The notes under the pieces were generated by a model. That model had not been told where the DNA came from and did not search any database. It worked only from the letters and a program-made list of their open reading frames with translations. A DNA stretch of 64,000 nucleotides, from positions 223,501-287,500 of the forward strand of contig NW_023501100.1 in assembly GCF_014066305.1 (NCBI RefSeq), in the 5' to 3' direction. Shown one piece after another: positions 43,443-52,282 of this stretch. The stretch's first letter is position 1, and each line of letters begins with the position of its first letter. The translations under genes and the position numbers were made by a program. This stretch comes from Letharia columbiana (taxonomy: Eukaryota > Ascomycota > Lecanoromycetes > Lecanorales > Parmeliaceae).

Positions 43443-44283
43443 ATGTCTTGCCCAGATTGCTTCAAGGGTTCCGTCCACGATCGTGCCGAACCAGCGGGTC
43501 AATTCGAGACTCTCTACGGTTGGAACCCGTACGTTACTGGCGACGTCAATGCTAAATCAGCCGTTCTATACCTTCCAGATGCTTTCGGCTTAAAACTCGT
43601 CAACAACAAACTCCTCGCCGGCCGCTACGCAGCTGTGGCACCGGGTGCAAAGTACTCATTTCCGGCCTGCTCTGGCAAGGCGGTGCAGAAGCATCTACCA
43701 TGGACGCAGTGGAGACATTCTTAACACCCGGCGGCAGTTTCTTCACCAGACTCTGGTGCTTCTTCCAAACTGGTCCAGTCATCATTTCCTTCTCCACCTT
43801 CGGTGCCGCCTCCAAAGCAGACCCCGAAGTCTTGATGTACGCCCGTGCCATGCACGCAGACCTAGCACCAGGCCGAAAACTGGGTGTTGCTGGATTCTGC
43901 TGGGGAGGGTATGGAAGTACCAACTTGTGCACGGAGAAGGCCACCGAAGGCGGTAGCGAACCGTTGATCGATGCTCAGTTCAACGGCCATCCCAGCCAGC
44001 TCAAGACACCTGATATGATAGTTGACGCGATTGCGGCCAAAGTGCCTTAGAGTCGTGCTGTTGCGCAGCTGGATATGAGATTCACCCAGAAAGTTCGCAA
44101 GAAGTTGAAGCTGCAGTGCGTGCGAAGGGCGTTCCTGCAGAGGAGAATCACTGCGGATTTGTCGTCCATAAAGATTGTATACACGGATTTTGTGTACGAG
44201 CAACTCCTGGTACTCCGAATATGGATGGCTACCATGCTGCAACCAAACAAGCAATTCTTTGGTTCAACAAATACTTGAAATAA
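43443..44283 (+). pseudogene. Dienelactone hydrolase family, inactivated by two frameshifts and a stop
   Basis: The frame starts well: MSCPDCFKGSVHDRAEPAGQ, then LYLPDAFGLKLVNNKLLAGRYA, both characteristic of fungal dienelactone hydrolase proteins. Around 43647 one base is missing (a GGTGC where GGTTGC would keep frame). The next segment (GLLWQGGAEASTMDAVETF) is in another frame and continues intact through the nucleophile motif GVAGFCWGGYGS. A TAG at 44048-44050 falls where the family has Tyr (KVP-stop-SRAVAQLDM). Near 44095 a second shift occurs, after which VEAAVRAKG, CIHGFCVRATPG (with the catalytic His) and KQAILWFNKYLK lead to the proper stop at 44281-44283. The full length of the family is therefore present but cannot be translated. 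Active members hydrolyse dienelactones in chlorocatechol degradation. Confidence 0.85.
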
Positions 44284-44536
44284 AGCCAATTGGAGTACTT
44301 GATGGAAACCTCCAAAAGAGCATGCCCACCATGCTATCGAACTTGTTGAGCGGGAGGTCTTGCTGGTCCGGAGGACTTGTTGATTCGAAGGACTTGAATC
44401 GTCGAGAATTTGCGCAATTGTGAAAGCCCGCAAAAACTGGAGGAACCCTGGAAAATAACGTTGGAATTTGCTACTACTATTACTAGCTAAAATTTCCGTG
44501 GTTTCTGTTGTAAATCTAGACTTCGTAGTCTGATCA

Positions 44537-45541
44537 CTACTTGGCGGTCACCTTTAACAACCTCTCAGCATTCCTATATGCTATGCCTTCCAACACGTCA
44601 TCGCTGACCATACCCTCGGCCTTTAAAGCTTTCAAAAACGCCAGCCCGGCTTCGTTCTGAACGAAGGGATAGTCAACGCTGAACAGGATCCGGTCAGGCT
44701 TACATTGCCTCAAGACAGCCGCCATGGGCGCCAAGAAGAACATGCCCGAAGTCGTTATCCAAACATTTTCGTCCCAAACCTGGCGCAGATTCCTCTTGAG
44801 CTTGAGGCCTAGATGTGGCCATTGTCGCATGGTGATGGCCTCGATGCGGTCGAGTTGGAAAGGCAACATCTCCCCAAGATGCCCTAGGACGATCTTGAAG
44901 GTAGGATAGCGGTCGAACAGTCCCGCCGCAAACAGCCGCAAGAAATGTACCGCCGTCTCGTTATGCCAGCCCCAGCCATACTCGCTCAATGATTCCGCGA
45001 CGGCGTCCGGATAGTTGCCGTTGTATAGCAACGGCTTTGTTTGAGGGTTAGGCGCCGGATGGAGGTACACCGGTACGTCATGCTCCGCAGCTGCCTCAAA
45101 CACCGGCCAGAAGAAGGGATTGTCGTAAAACCGCCCCTCGCAATTGCTGTCAATCAAAGTACCGACGAACCCCAAATCCTCTACGCAGCGGCGGAGCTCT
45201 CTGCTTGCAGCCTCGGGATCTGCCATGGAAACTGTCGCAAATCCTCTGAATCGACCAGGTCGAGCTTCCATGAGATCACTCAGCTCATTGTTCACCTTCA
45301 CGCACGTTGCATGGTCTAAAGCAAGTGAATTCGGTGCGTGGCTGACGATCTGTAAAGACACGCCGCTCTCGTCCATGGCCTTCAGTCGCGTCTCCCCGAG
45401 TTCCATGAGAACGGGAGTTACCATCCCTACCAGACCATTCTCGTCATTGGGGTGCTTAGCATTGTTGGCGACATAAAAGTCTCGGACAGATTGAGCGAGC
45501 CAATGCTCTTCGAGTGCAATGAGCGGGTATGGAAACGCCAT
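44537..45541 (-). CDS. Amidohydrolase-2 family decarboxylase (gamma-resorcylate/2,3-dihydroxybenzoate decarboxylase-like)
   Basis: Intronless, 334 residues from the ATG at 45541; the open frame extends upstream but the family start is at IALEEHW. Metal and active-site candidates are in the expected places: Glu12 and His13 in ALEEHW, His161 in VYLHPAP, His221 in VLGHLGEMLPFQLDR and Asp290 in LFSVDYPF. The TIM-barrel protein family (ACMSD/2,6-dihydroxybenzoate decarboxylase group) removes CO2 from hydroxybenzoates without a cofactor other than a divalent metal. The length agrees with the fungal 2,3-dihydroxybenzoate decarboxylases. The gene appears intact and is convergent with the dienelactone hydrolase pseudogene. 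Its upstream side abuts a hAT-like MITE about 325 bp away. Confidence 0.9.
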   Translation of the reverse strand: MAFPYPLIALEEHWLAQSVRDFYVANNAKHPNDENGLVGMVTPVLMELGETRLKAMDESGVSLQIVSHAPNSLALDHATCVKVNNELSDLMEARPGRFRGFATVSMADPEAASRELRRCVEDLGFVGTLIDSNCEGRFYDNPFFWPVFEAAAEHDVPVYLHPAPNPQTKPLLYNGNYPDAVAESLSEYGWGWHNETAVHFLRLFAAGLFDRYPTFKIVLGHLGEMLPFQLDRIEAITMRQWPHLGLKLKRNLRQVWDENVWITTSGMFFLAPMAAVLRQCKPDRILFSVDYPFVQNEAGLAFLKALKAEGMVSDDVLEGIAYRNAERLLKVTAK

Positions 45542-45866
45542 GCCTGTATGATGCTTGCTTTGCCAGAATGCCAGATGAAAAAAAGGGACATAGGCCAGCC
45601 AAAGATTGCACGTCTGGCTGTCGTACTGGAACGAGTTGTAGAAAAAGTCTTGACGCAAAGTAATACATGGGCTTGAAAATCAAAATGATATCCTATGTTG
45701 GCGGATTTAGGAGTCAAGAGACCCGACCGGCGGAAATAGGAATTAAAGAGAACCTAAGAAGTTAAGGCGAATTCACGCGTAGACAGCGTTTCGTTAACGA
45801 TAATTTTACAAGTAATTACTTCTAGTTCGCTGTTAGTACGCATATGTGCAACACTCTAGCCTCATT

Positions 45867-46240
45867 TAGGGATGCGTAATGACTGACATTTGACCCCTAT
45901 GACAGTCATCTGACGGTCATACGGTGACAGGCCGTCTGACCTGACAGATGACAGCGCTAACCGTATACCGTAGGTGTCTAACCGTAAAGATGATAAGGCT
46001 AACCAAAAATAGGCATAGTAGATAGAAGCTTGGCGTTATCTATTCTTAGCTCAATAAGATACCACTAGTGATACTCAGTTTCAGCCCTGAATATCTCTGA
46101 ATTCCATCATACCCTTCGAATCCCACGCTTCACCTTACTACAAGCTCTTTGCAGTGCGGTCATTTGAATACATACAACTGTCAAATGACCGAGAAGGTCT
46201 GACCTGACGTCACGTGTCATATGACAAATCCACATCCCTA
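45867..46240. mobile_element. hAT-like MITE with perfect 8-bp target-site duplication
   Basis: A 374-bp segment begins TAGGGATG and ends CATCCCTA, and is flanked on both sides by the identical octamer GCCTCATT (45859-45866 and 46241-46248). An 8-bp duplication is the hallmark of hAT transposition. Inside the ends are degenerate subterminal repeats of TGACCTGAC, TGACATTTGAC and TCATATGACA-like words in both orientations. No coding capacity, so it is a non-autonomous element. The intact target duplication suggests fairly recent insertion or little decay. Confidence 0.85.
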
Positions 46241-46474
46241 GCCTCATTACTCACCACAGTTCGCCACTACATACGTACCTTAGCGAGTAGCAGCGGCCTT
46301 CTTTTACTGTATATATACGGTAAATATACGATTGTTTTATTGAGACGTGTTAGTAGGCCACCTCCGCCTTTAGACGATAAAGAATAAAAAACGAACTAGA
46401 TAATTAACGGTAATATATCTTAGTACGTATTAATAAAAAATCATATCGAGTTAAAATAACTATAATATTTTTAA

Positions 46475-47306
46475 TAATCGTATGGGAATACGCTATACTT
46501 AGTATGAGCTACTCTAACGCTAAGATTACCTCAATATTAATTTTTTTTAATTATTCTATCTATTCACTTACATATATATTTATTTAAGACTACTTTAATC
46601 TATTTTAATCTTTTTAATTACTTTAATCTTAATTAACTTTCTAACTCTTTTATATAGTAGCCTTAAATTACTTAATGTTCTTATTTCTAAATATATTATA
46701 TATCCGAGACTCTTTAATATTTACCCACTTTAAAGCTCTTAAAGTTCTTTTTAATTTTTTATTTCCTTGCGTGTAATGATCTAAGATCGAGCCTGATGAG
46801 AATAATAATATCTCTCTTCTGAATCATCGTATTAATTTTATTTTTCGAGTTACTCGAGCTATTGTAACTCGTTAAATAATATCTAATTCTCGCTTAACGA
46901 GTAGACCTAAAAAAAAATTGTAACTTTTATAAATATCGAATGATAATAAGATATTCTCAATCTATCGAGCCGTTATATATATTAATAAAGAATCTATTTT
47001 TTAGAATCTGTAAGCGCGTAAGAGTAATTATCTTTAAGAGGAATCTTATTATAGCGATATAGAAGCTAATTATAGAGCACGTTAAATTAAGTAATTAATT
47101 AAGTAACTTTAAACTTTATTTCGAAGGTAATAGAGACTAAGATCTATTAAATACGTTCTTAAATAACGATATATAAGTTAGATATCGTTATGATTATAAT
47201 AGATAGATAGAGAATAGATGAGTTAAAAAAATTAAGAAAATTAATATTAAGATAGCCTTAGCGTTAAGGTAGCCCATACTAAGTATAGCGTATTCCCATA
47301 CGATTA
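46475..47306. mobile_element. Degraded element with long terminal inverted repeats
   Basis: The left end (from TAATCGTATGGGAATACGCT at 46475) is the reverse complement of the right end (ending CCCATACGATTA at 47306). Near-identity over the first 50 bp (only transition-type differences) fades to weaker similarity out to about 100 bp in the A+T-rich arms. The size of 832 bp and lack of ORFs suggest a non-autonomous or RIP-destroyed DNA transposon. A TA dinucleotide at each extremity could be a target duplication, but in such A+T-rich DNA this is weak evidence. Confidence 0.6.
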
Positions 47307-47328
47307 CGTTTTATAGATTAAAACTATT

Positions 47329-47362
47329 ACGATATCGTTGCGATATCGTTACGATATCGTTA
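47329..47362. repeat. Short palindromic tandem repeat
   Basis: Three consecutive ACGATATCGTT-type units (about 11 bp each), every unit centred on the palindrome GATATC, lie just outside the right inverted repeat of the degraded element. Confidence 0.8.
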
Positions 47363-48268
47363 TAAAACCAAGAAATCGTTATAAAATTAAAAACTATTTC
47401 GAAAAGAATAAAAAAATTGAGAATCCTATAATAATAGTTAAGGTTTATTAAGAATAAGATATTTACAAAATTAATAAATTTCAAATAAGAAATATATTCG
47501 TTGATTCGAACTACGAGACTAGCTTACTTTATAAATTTTTACTACTCGATTAAATTTACTTAAGTTAAAGAAGAGTCTATTTAACTATATAAGATAATTT
47601 ACGTAATCTTTTATTACTAAGATATCTATATAAATATTATTATTTTATTAATTTATAATTACTATCGTAATAGATTAAATTCTTCGATTTAATATATTAA
47701 AATTTGATACGCTTATTAAGAAAAATTAATTTACTATTATTTTAATAAATATATTATTAGAAATATATAATATATTTAATTCTTTTTTTAAATTATAGTT
47801 ATATTATAAAGCTATTATTAGAAAATAATAAATCTTATTAATTTAGTTAAGGTACGGTTAGTATAACTTATAGTTCTTCGCTAAGATAGTCGATAACTCT
47901 TATCTATCGAACTTAGACATCTTTAACTCCTTTACAATAGATCGACTTTATAGAATTTCGAGTAACAAAATACTATAAAAGTTAGCTTAGAGTTTAGGTA
48001 ATGAAGATAAGGTATAAGCGTAATAATTAGAATTAAAGGATGGATGTTTTTTTGAGAGGGCACCAGGGGAGGAAATTGAAGTTAGTAGGTGGGTCGATAC
48101 GAGTAAAGCGGCGTGCAAGATCCGAATGACTGGGCTGCCAAGACCTCAGCCTTACGAGTACAACGAACACGGACGTCTGGAAGTTCGATGTCGAACAAAC
48201 ACCTTCAACAAACCTGAGTGAAACCGCCCACCAAGCACCTCCACCAAACACCACAAACACCGCCCACC

Positions 48269-49366
48269 ATGGACTTCGCCTCCCTCATGTCCGCCGAGAT
48301 CTCCAAGTCCTCCTCCAAACCCTCATCCTCACCAACCCCCACCCCCACCGAACCCACCAAAAAGTACCTCAAGCGCGCCGAGCTCGAAGCCCACCGCCAA
48401 CAAGCCTACGTCGACGAACAAGCCGCCATTCAACGCGACCGCGAATCCAAACTCCTCAAGAAGCGGAAGCTCGACGAAGAAGACGCGGCGCGCAACGCCG
48501 AGAGGGACGGGAAGCGGCGGCGCCTCGCCGAGGAGTCACGGATCCGGCGGGAGGAAGAGGAGGCGAAGAGAGAGCGGGCGAGGAGGAAACGGTTGGGGCT
48601 GCCCGAACTGCCGGAAACGACGACGGCGGAGGATGGGACGGCGGTCCGGGGCGGCGAACCGGACATCCCAGACCCGGACCTCGTGGCCAAACTGCGCGCC
48701 CTCGCCGAACCCGCCCTCCTCTTCGGAGAAACCCACGTCCAGCGCCTGCGCCGCTACCGCAGACTCGTCGCCCCCGGCCCCGCCCCGCCCGCCATGACGA
48801 GCGGGCCCATCCCCACCACGCTCTGCCTCCTCCCGGAAGCCGAGATGAAAGTCTCCCCCACGCTCCCCAAAGACGTCGACGGCCGGACCTTCCTCTTCCG
48901 GCAACTGGCCTCGTACTTCACCATGGTGCTGACGGAATGGAGCCGGGCGCTCGCGCGACGGGAGGAGGGGGTGAAGGAGAGCCACCAGGGCCGGCAGGCC
49001 CACGGCGCCTACGCGCAGTCGCGCGCCAACATGGCGCCGCTGTTCCGGAAGTTCGAGGCCGGGCAGCTGGAGGAGGGGATCCTGGCGCCCATGGTGGAGA
49101 TCGTGGTGGCGGCGCAGGAGCGGCGCTACGTGGACGCCAACGACGGCTACCTGCGGCTGTCGATCGGCAAGGCGGCGTGGCCGATCGGGGTGACCATGGT
49201 CGGCATCCACGAGCGGAGTGCGCGGGAGAAGTTGCACGAGAGCGACGCGGCGGCGCACATCATGAGCGACGAGGTGACGAGGAAGTTTCTGCAGAGTATC
49301 AAGCGGTGTTTGAGCTTTGCGCAGACGAGGTGGCCGCCGGAGGACTTGATGCAGTTGATGGGTTGA
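48269..49366 (+). CDS. prp18: Pre-mRNA-splicing factor 18
   Basis: Intronless, 365 residues; the ATG at 48269 begins MDFASLMSAEISK as in fungal Prp18. Residues 25-120 are highly charged and helical. The PRP4/SFM-type motif follows at about 130-165 (DPDLVAKLRALAEPALLFGE). The C-terminal Prp18 domain is complete: LFRQLASYFTMVLTEWSRAL, then APLFRKFEAGQLEEGILAPM, ANDGYLRLSIGKAAWPIGVT with the conserved loop, and FLQSIKRCLSFAQTRWPPED. Prp18 works in the nucleus with Slu7 at the second catalytic step of splicing. The gene is much more GC-rich than the preceding A+T block, which ends about 230 bp upstream. It ends tail to tail with the BTB gene. Confidence 0.95.
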   Translation: MDFASLMSAEISKSSSKPSSSPTPTPTEPTKKYLKRAELEAHRQQAYVDEQAAIQRDRESKLLKKRKLDEEDAARNAERDGKRRRLAEESRIRREEEEAKRERARRKRLGLPELPETTTAEDGTAVRGGEPDIPDPDLVAKLRALAEPALLFGETHVQRLRRYRRLVAPGPAPPAMTSGPIPTTLCLLPEAEMKVSPTLPKDVDGRTFLFRQLASYFTMVLTEWSRALARREEGVKESHQGRQAHGAYAQSRANMAPLFRKFEAGQLEEGILAPMVEIVVAAQERRYVDANDGYLRLSIGKAAWPIGVTMVGIHERSAREKLHESDAAAHIMSDEVTRKFLQSIKRCLSFAQTRWPPEDLMQLMG

Positions 49367-49681
49367 TTTGGGCTTGAATTGAGCCTGGATGGGTAAATGA
49401 TATCCTCTACTTAGGTGAACCTGTAGCCTGTCTAGGATCAAAAGCCAGTGCTCAATGCTGAAGACATACTGTCTATATCCATTCGACTCCTCCCATATCT
49501 AGACCCCCGGGGTATACCTCCGTGCTAATGCGTCATCTCATACAGTTCCCACAGGGACGTCCTCCCACCCTTCAGGGGCTAGGGTCCCATCACCAGAGCC
49601 CTGTCGTGGGGACTCCCTCTCATTCCAAAAGCCGTTATTGCACAATGGTGCCCAAAAGGCAACCCAGCAGGCGCAGTCCCA

Positions 49682-51447
49682 TCAACTCACAAACCCCCTT
49701 CCCATATTCCTACCCCTCTGTCCACTGACCGCATCCAACTTGACAGCACAAAGCACTATCTCCATGCCACCATCCTCCTCTCCCCGGCTGCCTCTTGAGG
49801 AGTACTCCACCCTCGGCTGGACGCGCATTCGCCACTGACCTTTCCTCACTATCCATTCGCCAAAATCATCCAGACTTCCCCTTCTCTTCCGTTTCTTCAT
49901 CGGAGGGGGCCGCGTACTTGAAGGGCGCATTGTAGGATTAGGCCAGGATTGTCCTGGCGCCAGGCTGGCGGACGAAGGTGTGGCTGTTTCTGGATTATAT
50001 TCAAGCTCTTGTTGGTGATCTAGAGCGCTTTCATCCATTGTGTGTTCTTGGCCATCGAGTATGATGTGTGCGTCTTGCCCGATACGAATTTTGACTCTAT
50101 CTTCACTCAGGGGCGTGTTTGCTGGACTTGCCGGGGCAGCGGATGCGCCGCCTGAAGACATCATGAGCCCGAGTGGCAAGTTGTGGGGCAGGTTCATTTT
50201 ATCAGCAACAGTTTGGAAGAGACTAGATATGCGCGCTTTGGTATCACCGTAGAAATCGGCGCGCATGCTGCGGAAATCGATTTTCGTCTCTTGACTTCCT
50301 ATTTCGACGATGGCTTCGTAGCTTGTCTCGTCGACGAAGGGCCGCATATAATTGACCCAGCCACCCAAGGGTGATTGGTCGGAGGGCGAAGCGTCGTTGA
50401 CGAAGGAGACACCGGATTTGTGGAGGTCTTCGAGCTGCATTATGATTTCTGATTTGCCTCGTTCGGCATTGTAGCTTATGGAGTGCACAAATAATTTATG
50501 CATGAGGCCTTTGAAGCCATAGTACTTACAATCGCTGAGGAGCTGTGCGCGATGCTCCTTGTCGCGGATTGTGAGAGGGTAGCCGCGGGATAGATGGATG
50601 AGATCCTCGAAGGCTTTAGGGGAGCGGTTCGGTACGCTTTGCGGTTGTACTGCTGGAGGGCGCATGAGACCTCTGCTTTCGAGGCCTGGAAATGCATCAT
50701 CACGCGAGCCGAGGAAGCCTGCAAAGCCGAGTGAGAAGAAGTTGGAGGAGTTGCCGGGACCGGAGAAGGTATCGCGGGGTATCTGGAACTGTTGACCGCC
50801 TACTGAGACGAAGATTTCGGCGTCGAAAAGCTGGGATATGAGGCGTTGAAGGCTGTAAAATTGTGCGTCGGCGTAGAGCCTGACATAGTGAGCATTGTCT
50901 CTTGGAAGGACGTAGTAGCCTGCAGTCACATTAGTGATATGCTCGGAAAGTGCCATTTTGATTGCTGTACCTTGTAGATGCCGGCATATATCGGCGAAAG
51001 TATCCGGATCTCGGTCGATAAACAGCGTCTTTGTTGGTCCATTACCACTTTCATCTAGTCGCAGCTGCTCTTCGAAGTAGTTTGAGAAATACGAGGGCGC
51101 TCTAGGGAGTTCAGCTATAGACACCTCCCTATTCCTGAGAAGACGAGCTTACCATCCGAATTGATCGAAGCTCCTGACAGCCTGAACAGCCTCCACCCGA
51201 TCTGTATAGAAAACGCCTTCGCATGGGGTAATATGGAATGTCCGTTTCGCATCAGAAGGTCGCCTGAGCGCATCACGCCCGGCGTCCTAATGGGCCCTTT
51301 TCCGTTCGAAAGAGAGGAAGCAGCTGAGAGTGTGATCTTCGTCCCTCCCACATTTTCTGCTGTAAAGTTCTCGAATTCGGAGCGCGACGGTCCCGATACG
51401 CTAGAAGAGACCATTGAGCCTCCTTGTACATCATCTCCAACCCACAT
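49682..51447 (-). CDS. BTB/POZ (potassium-channel T1-type) domain protein
   Basis: Three exons close in frame: 51447-51153, 51099-50971 and 50919-49682, giving 553 residues. The ATG at 51447 is the first in the open frame. Two T1-type BTB units are visible. The first is split by both introns (FSIQIGWRLFRLSGASI, then YFSNYFEEQL, LFIDRDPDTFADICRHLQG and LYADAQFYSLQRLI). The second starts at EIFVSVGGQQFQIPRDTFS and ends with CKYYGFKGLMHKL. After them come a region with PLGGWVNYMRPFVDE and a basic C-terminal patch (PPPMKKRKRRG), a possible nuclear signal. Family members act as substrate adaptors for cullin-3 ligases or as oligomerisation modules. The 51-bp second intron is a multiple of three and contains no stop. 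Confidence 0.85.
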
Positions 51448-52282
51448 GTCTTGTGCGAGATTGTCCACCGCGAGCTTTTTTGGTGGAGCAGCACGCAAGC
51501 CAACCTCCAGCTCTCTCCGCCACCTGAGATAACGATCAGAGGGCGAATGTAACAGCCTTAGCACCGGAAGCCCAACAGCCACGCGGCAGGAAAATTCCGG
51601 AAAATGTGCTGGGAGGGAGGCAGCTCCGGCTGACGTGTCGGAAAGCAAGGATGTCAAGGGCGTAAGCAGCCAATTTCTGGTAGGCGAGCCAAGCGAGGTA
51701 CTTGTGCAGAGATCAAGTTGCAAATGAGCGGACGACCAATGATCGAAAGAGCGCGGAAAAGACGAAGGTGATCTCAATAGGATAGAGGGTGGTTGAGCAT
51801 GCTGGAAGGTCCGGCAGCAGTGGCCGCTCGCTGTGTCTATGAAGCTTGAGTAGCTGTGACAAGGCTCGTTAGTCAAGACAGAGTAGTCATGCTCTTGATA
51901 TCACGTTAACTATCCGAGCTGTCAATTGGGTATGTGCACGTAAAGAGAGGTTGTCTCCAGGCGCAACAGATGGTAAACGATGGGTTGGCCCTCAATTTTC
52001 TACATGCGGGGGTCTAAGCGCGGTGGTGGTCTTGGCTCTACCCCCCCTCCCCCTCCCTCCTTTCCCCATACTTTGCCGTATCAAACTCATATTATTACAA
52101 GATCTCTCATCCTAAGAGTATAACCGAAGAAGAATGGGTGAGTGGAGGAGATCTTCATCGTCGTTGAAAGCGGCTTCTTGAACCTAGCAACATCAAGACA
52201 GAGCATACAGTACAATTGATCTTCAGAGAAGCCAATAGAACTTCCAGAGTCCTGGCTCTCCGAATACAAAGTTGACCACCAA
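51448..52282. other. Upstream region of the BTB gene
   Basis: About 830 bp. The frame of the BTB first exon stays open further upstream to about 51876 without another ATG. A pyrimidine-rich tract (CCCCCCTCCCCCTCC type) lies at about 52040-52065. No supported gene. Confidence 0.45.

Larger units (their letters stand above)
46249..48040. other. A+T-rich, ORF-free block (probable RIP-mutated repeat)
   Basis: About 1.8 kb of DNA dominated by TTA, TAA, ATA and TAT words, with very few C or G bases other than in CGTTA/CGATA words. No open frame of 60 codons exists on either strand. Composition changes sharply at both ends, most clearly near 48040 where it turns GC-rich ahead of prp18. This is what repeat-induced point mutation leaves in Pezizomycotina repeats. 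Terminal inverted repeats at 46475-47306 mark one element inside it; the rest is not classifiable by eye. Confidence 0.8.

Noticed and set aside
45700..48040. Possible CRISPR-like or satellite array in the A+T block
   Set aside because: The repeated words are explained by inverted repeats of transposon type and low-complexity A+T DNA; there is no regular repeat-spacer spacing.
48430..49441. Long minus-strand and alternate-frame ORFs over prp18 (301 and 146 codons)
   Set aside because: They result from the high GC content and codon bias of prp18; the translations are His/Arg/Pro- or Gly/Ala-rich low complexity without domain signals.
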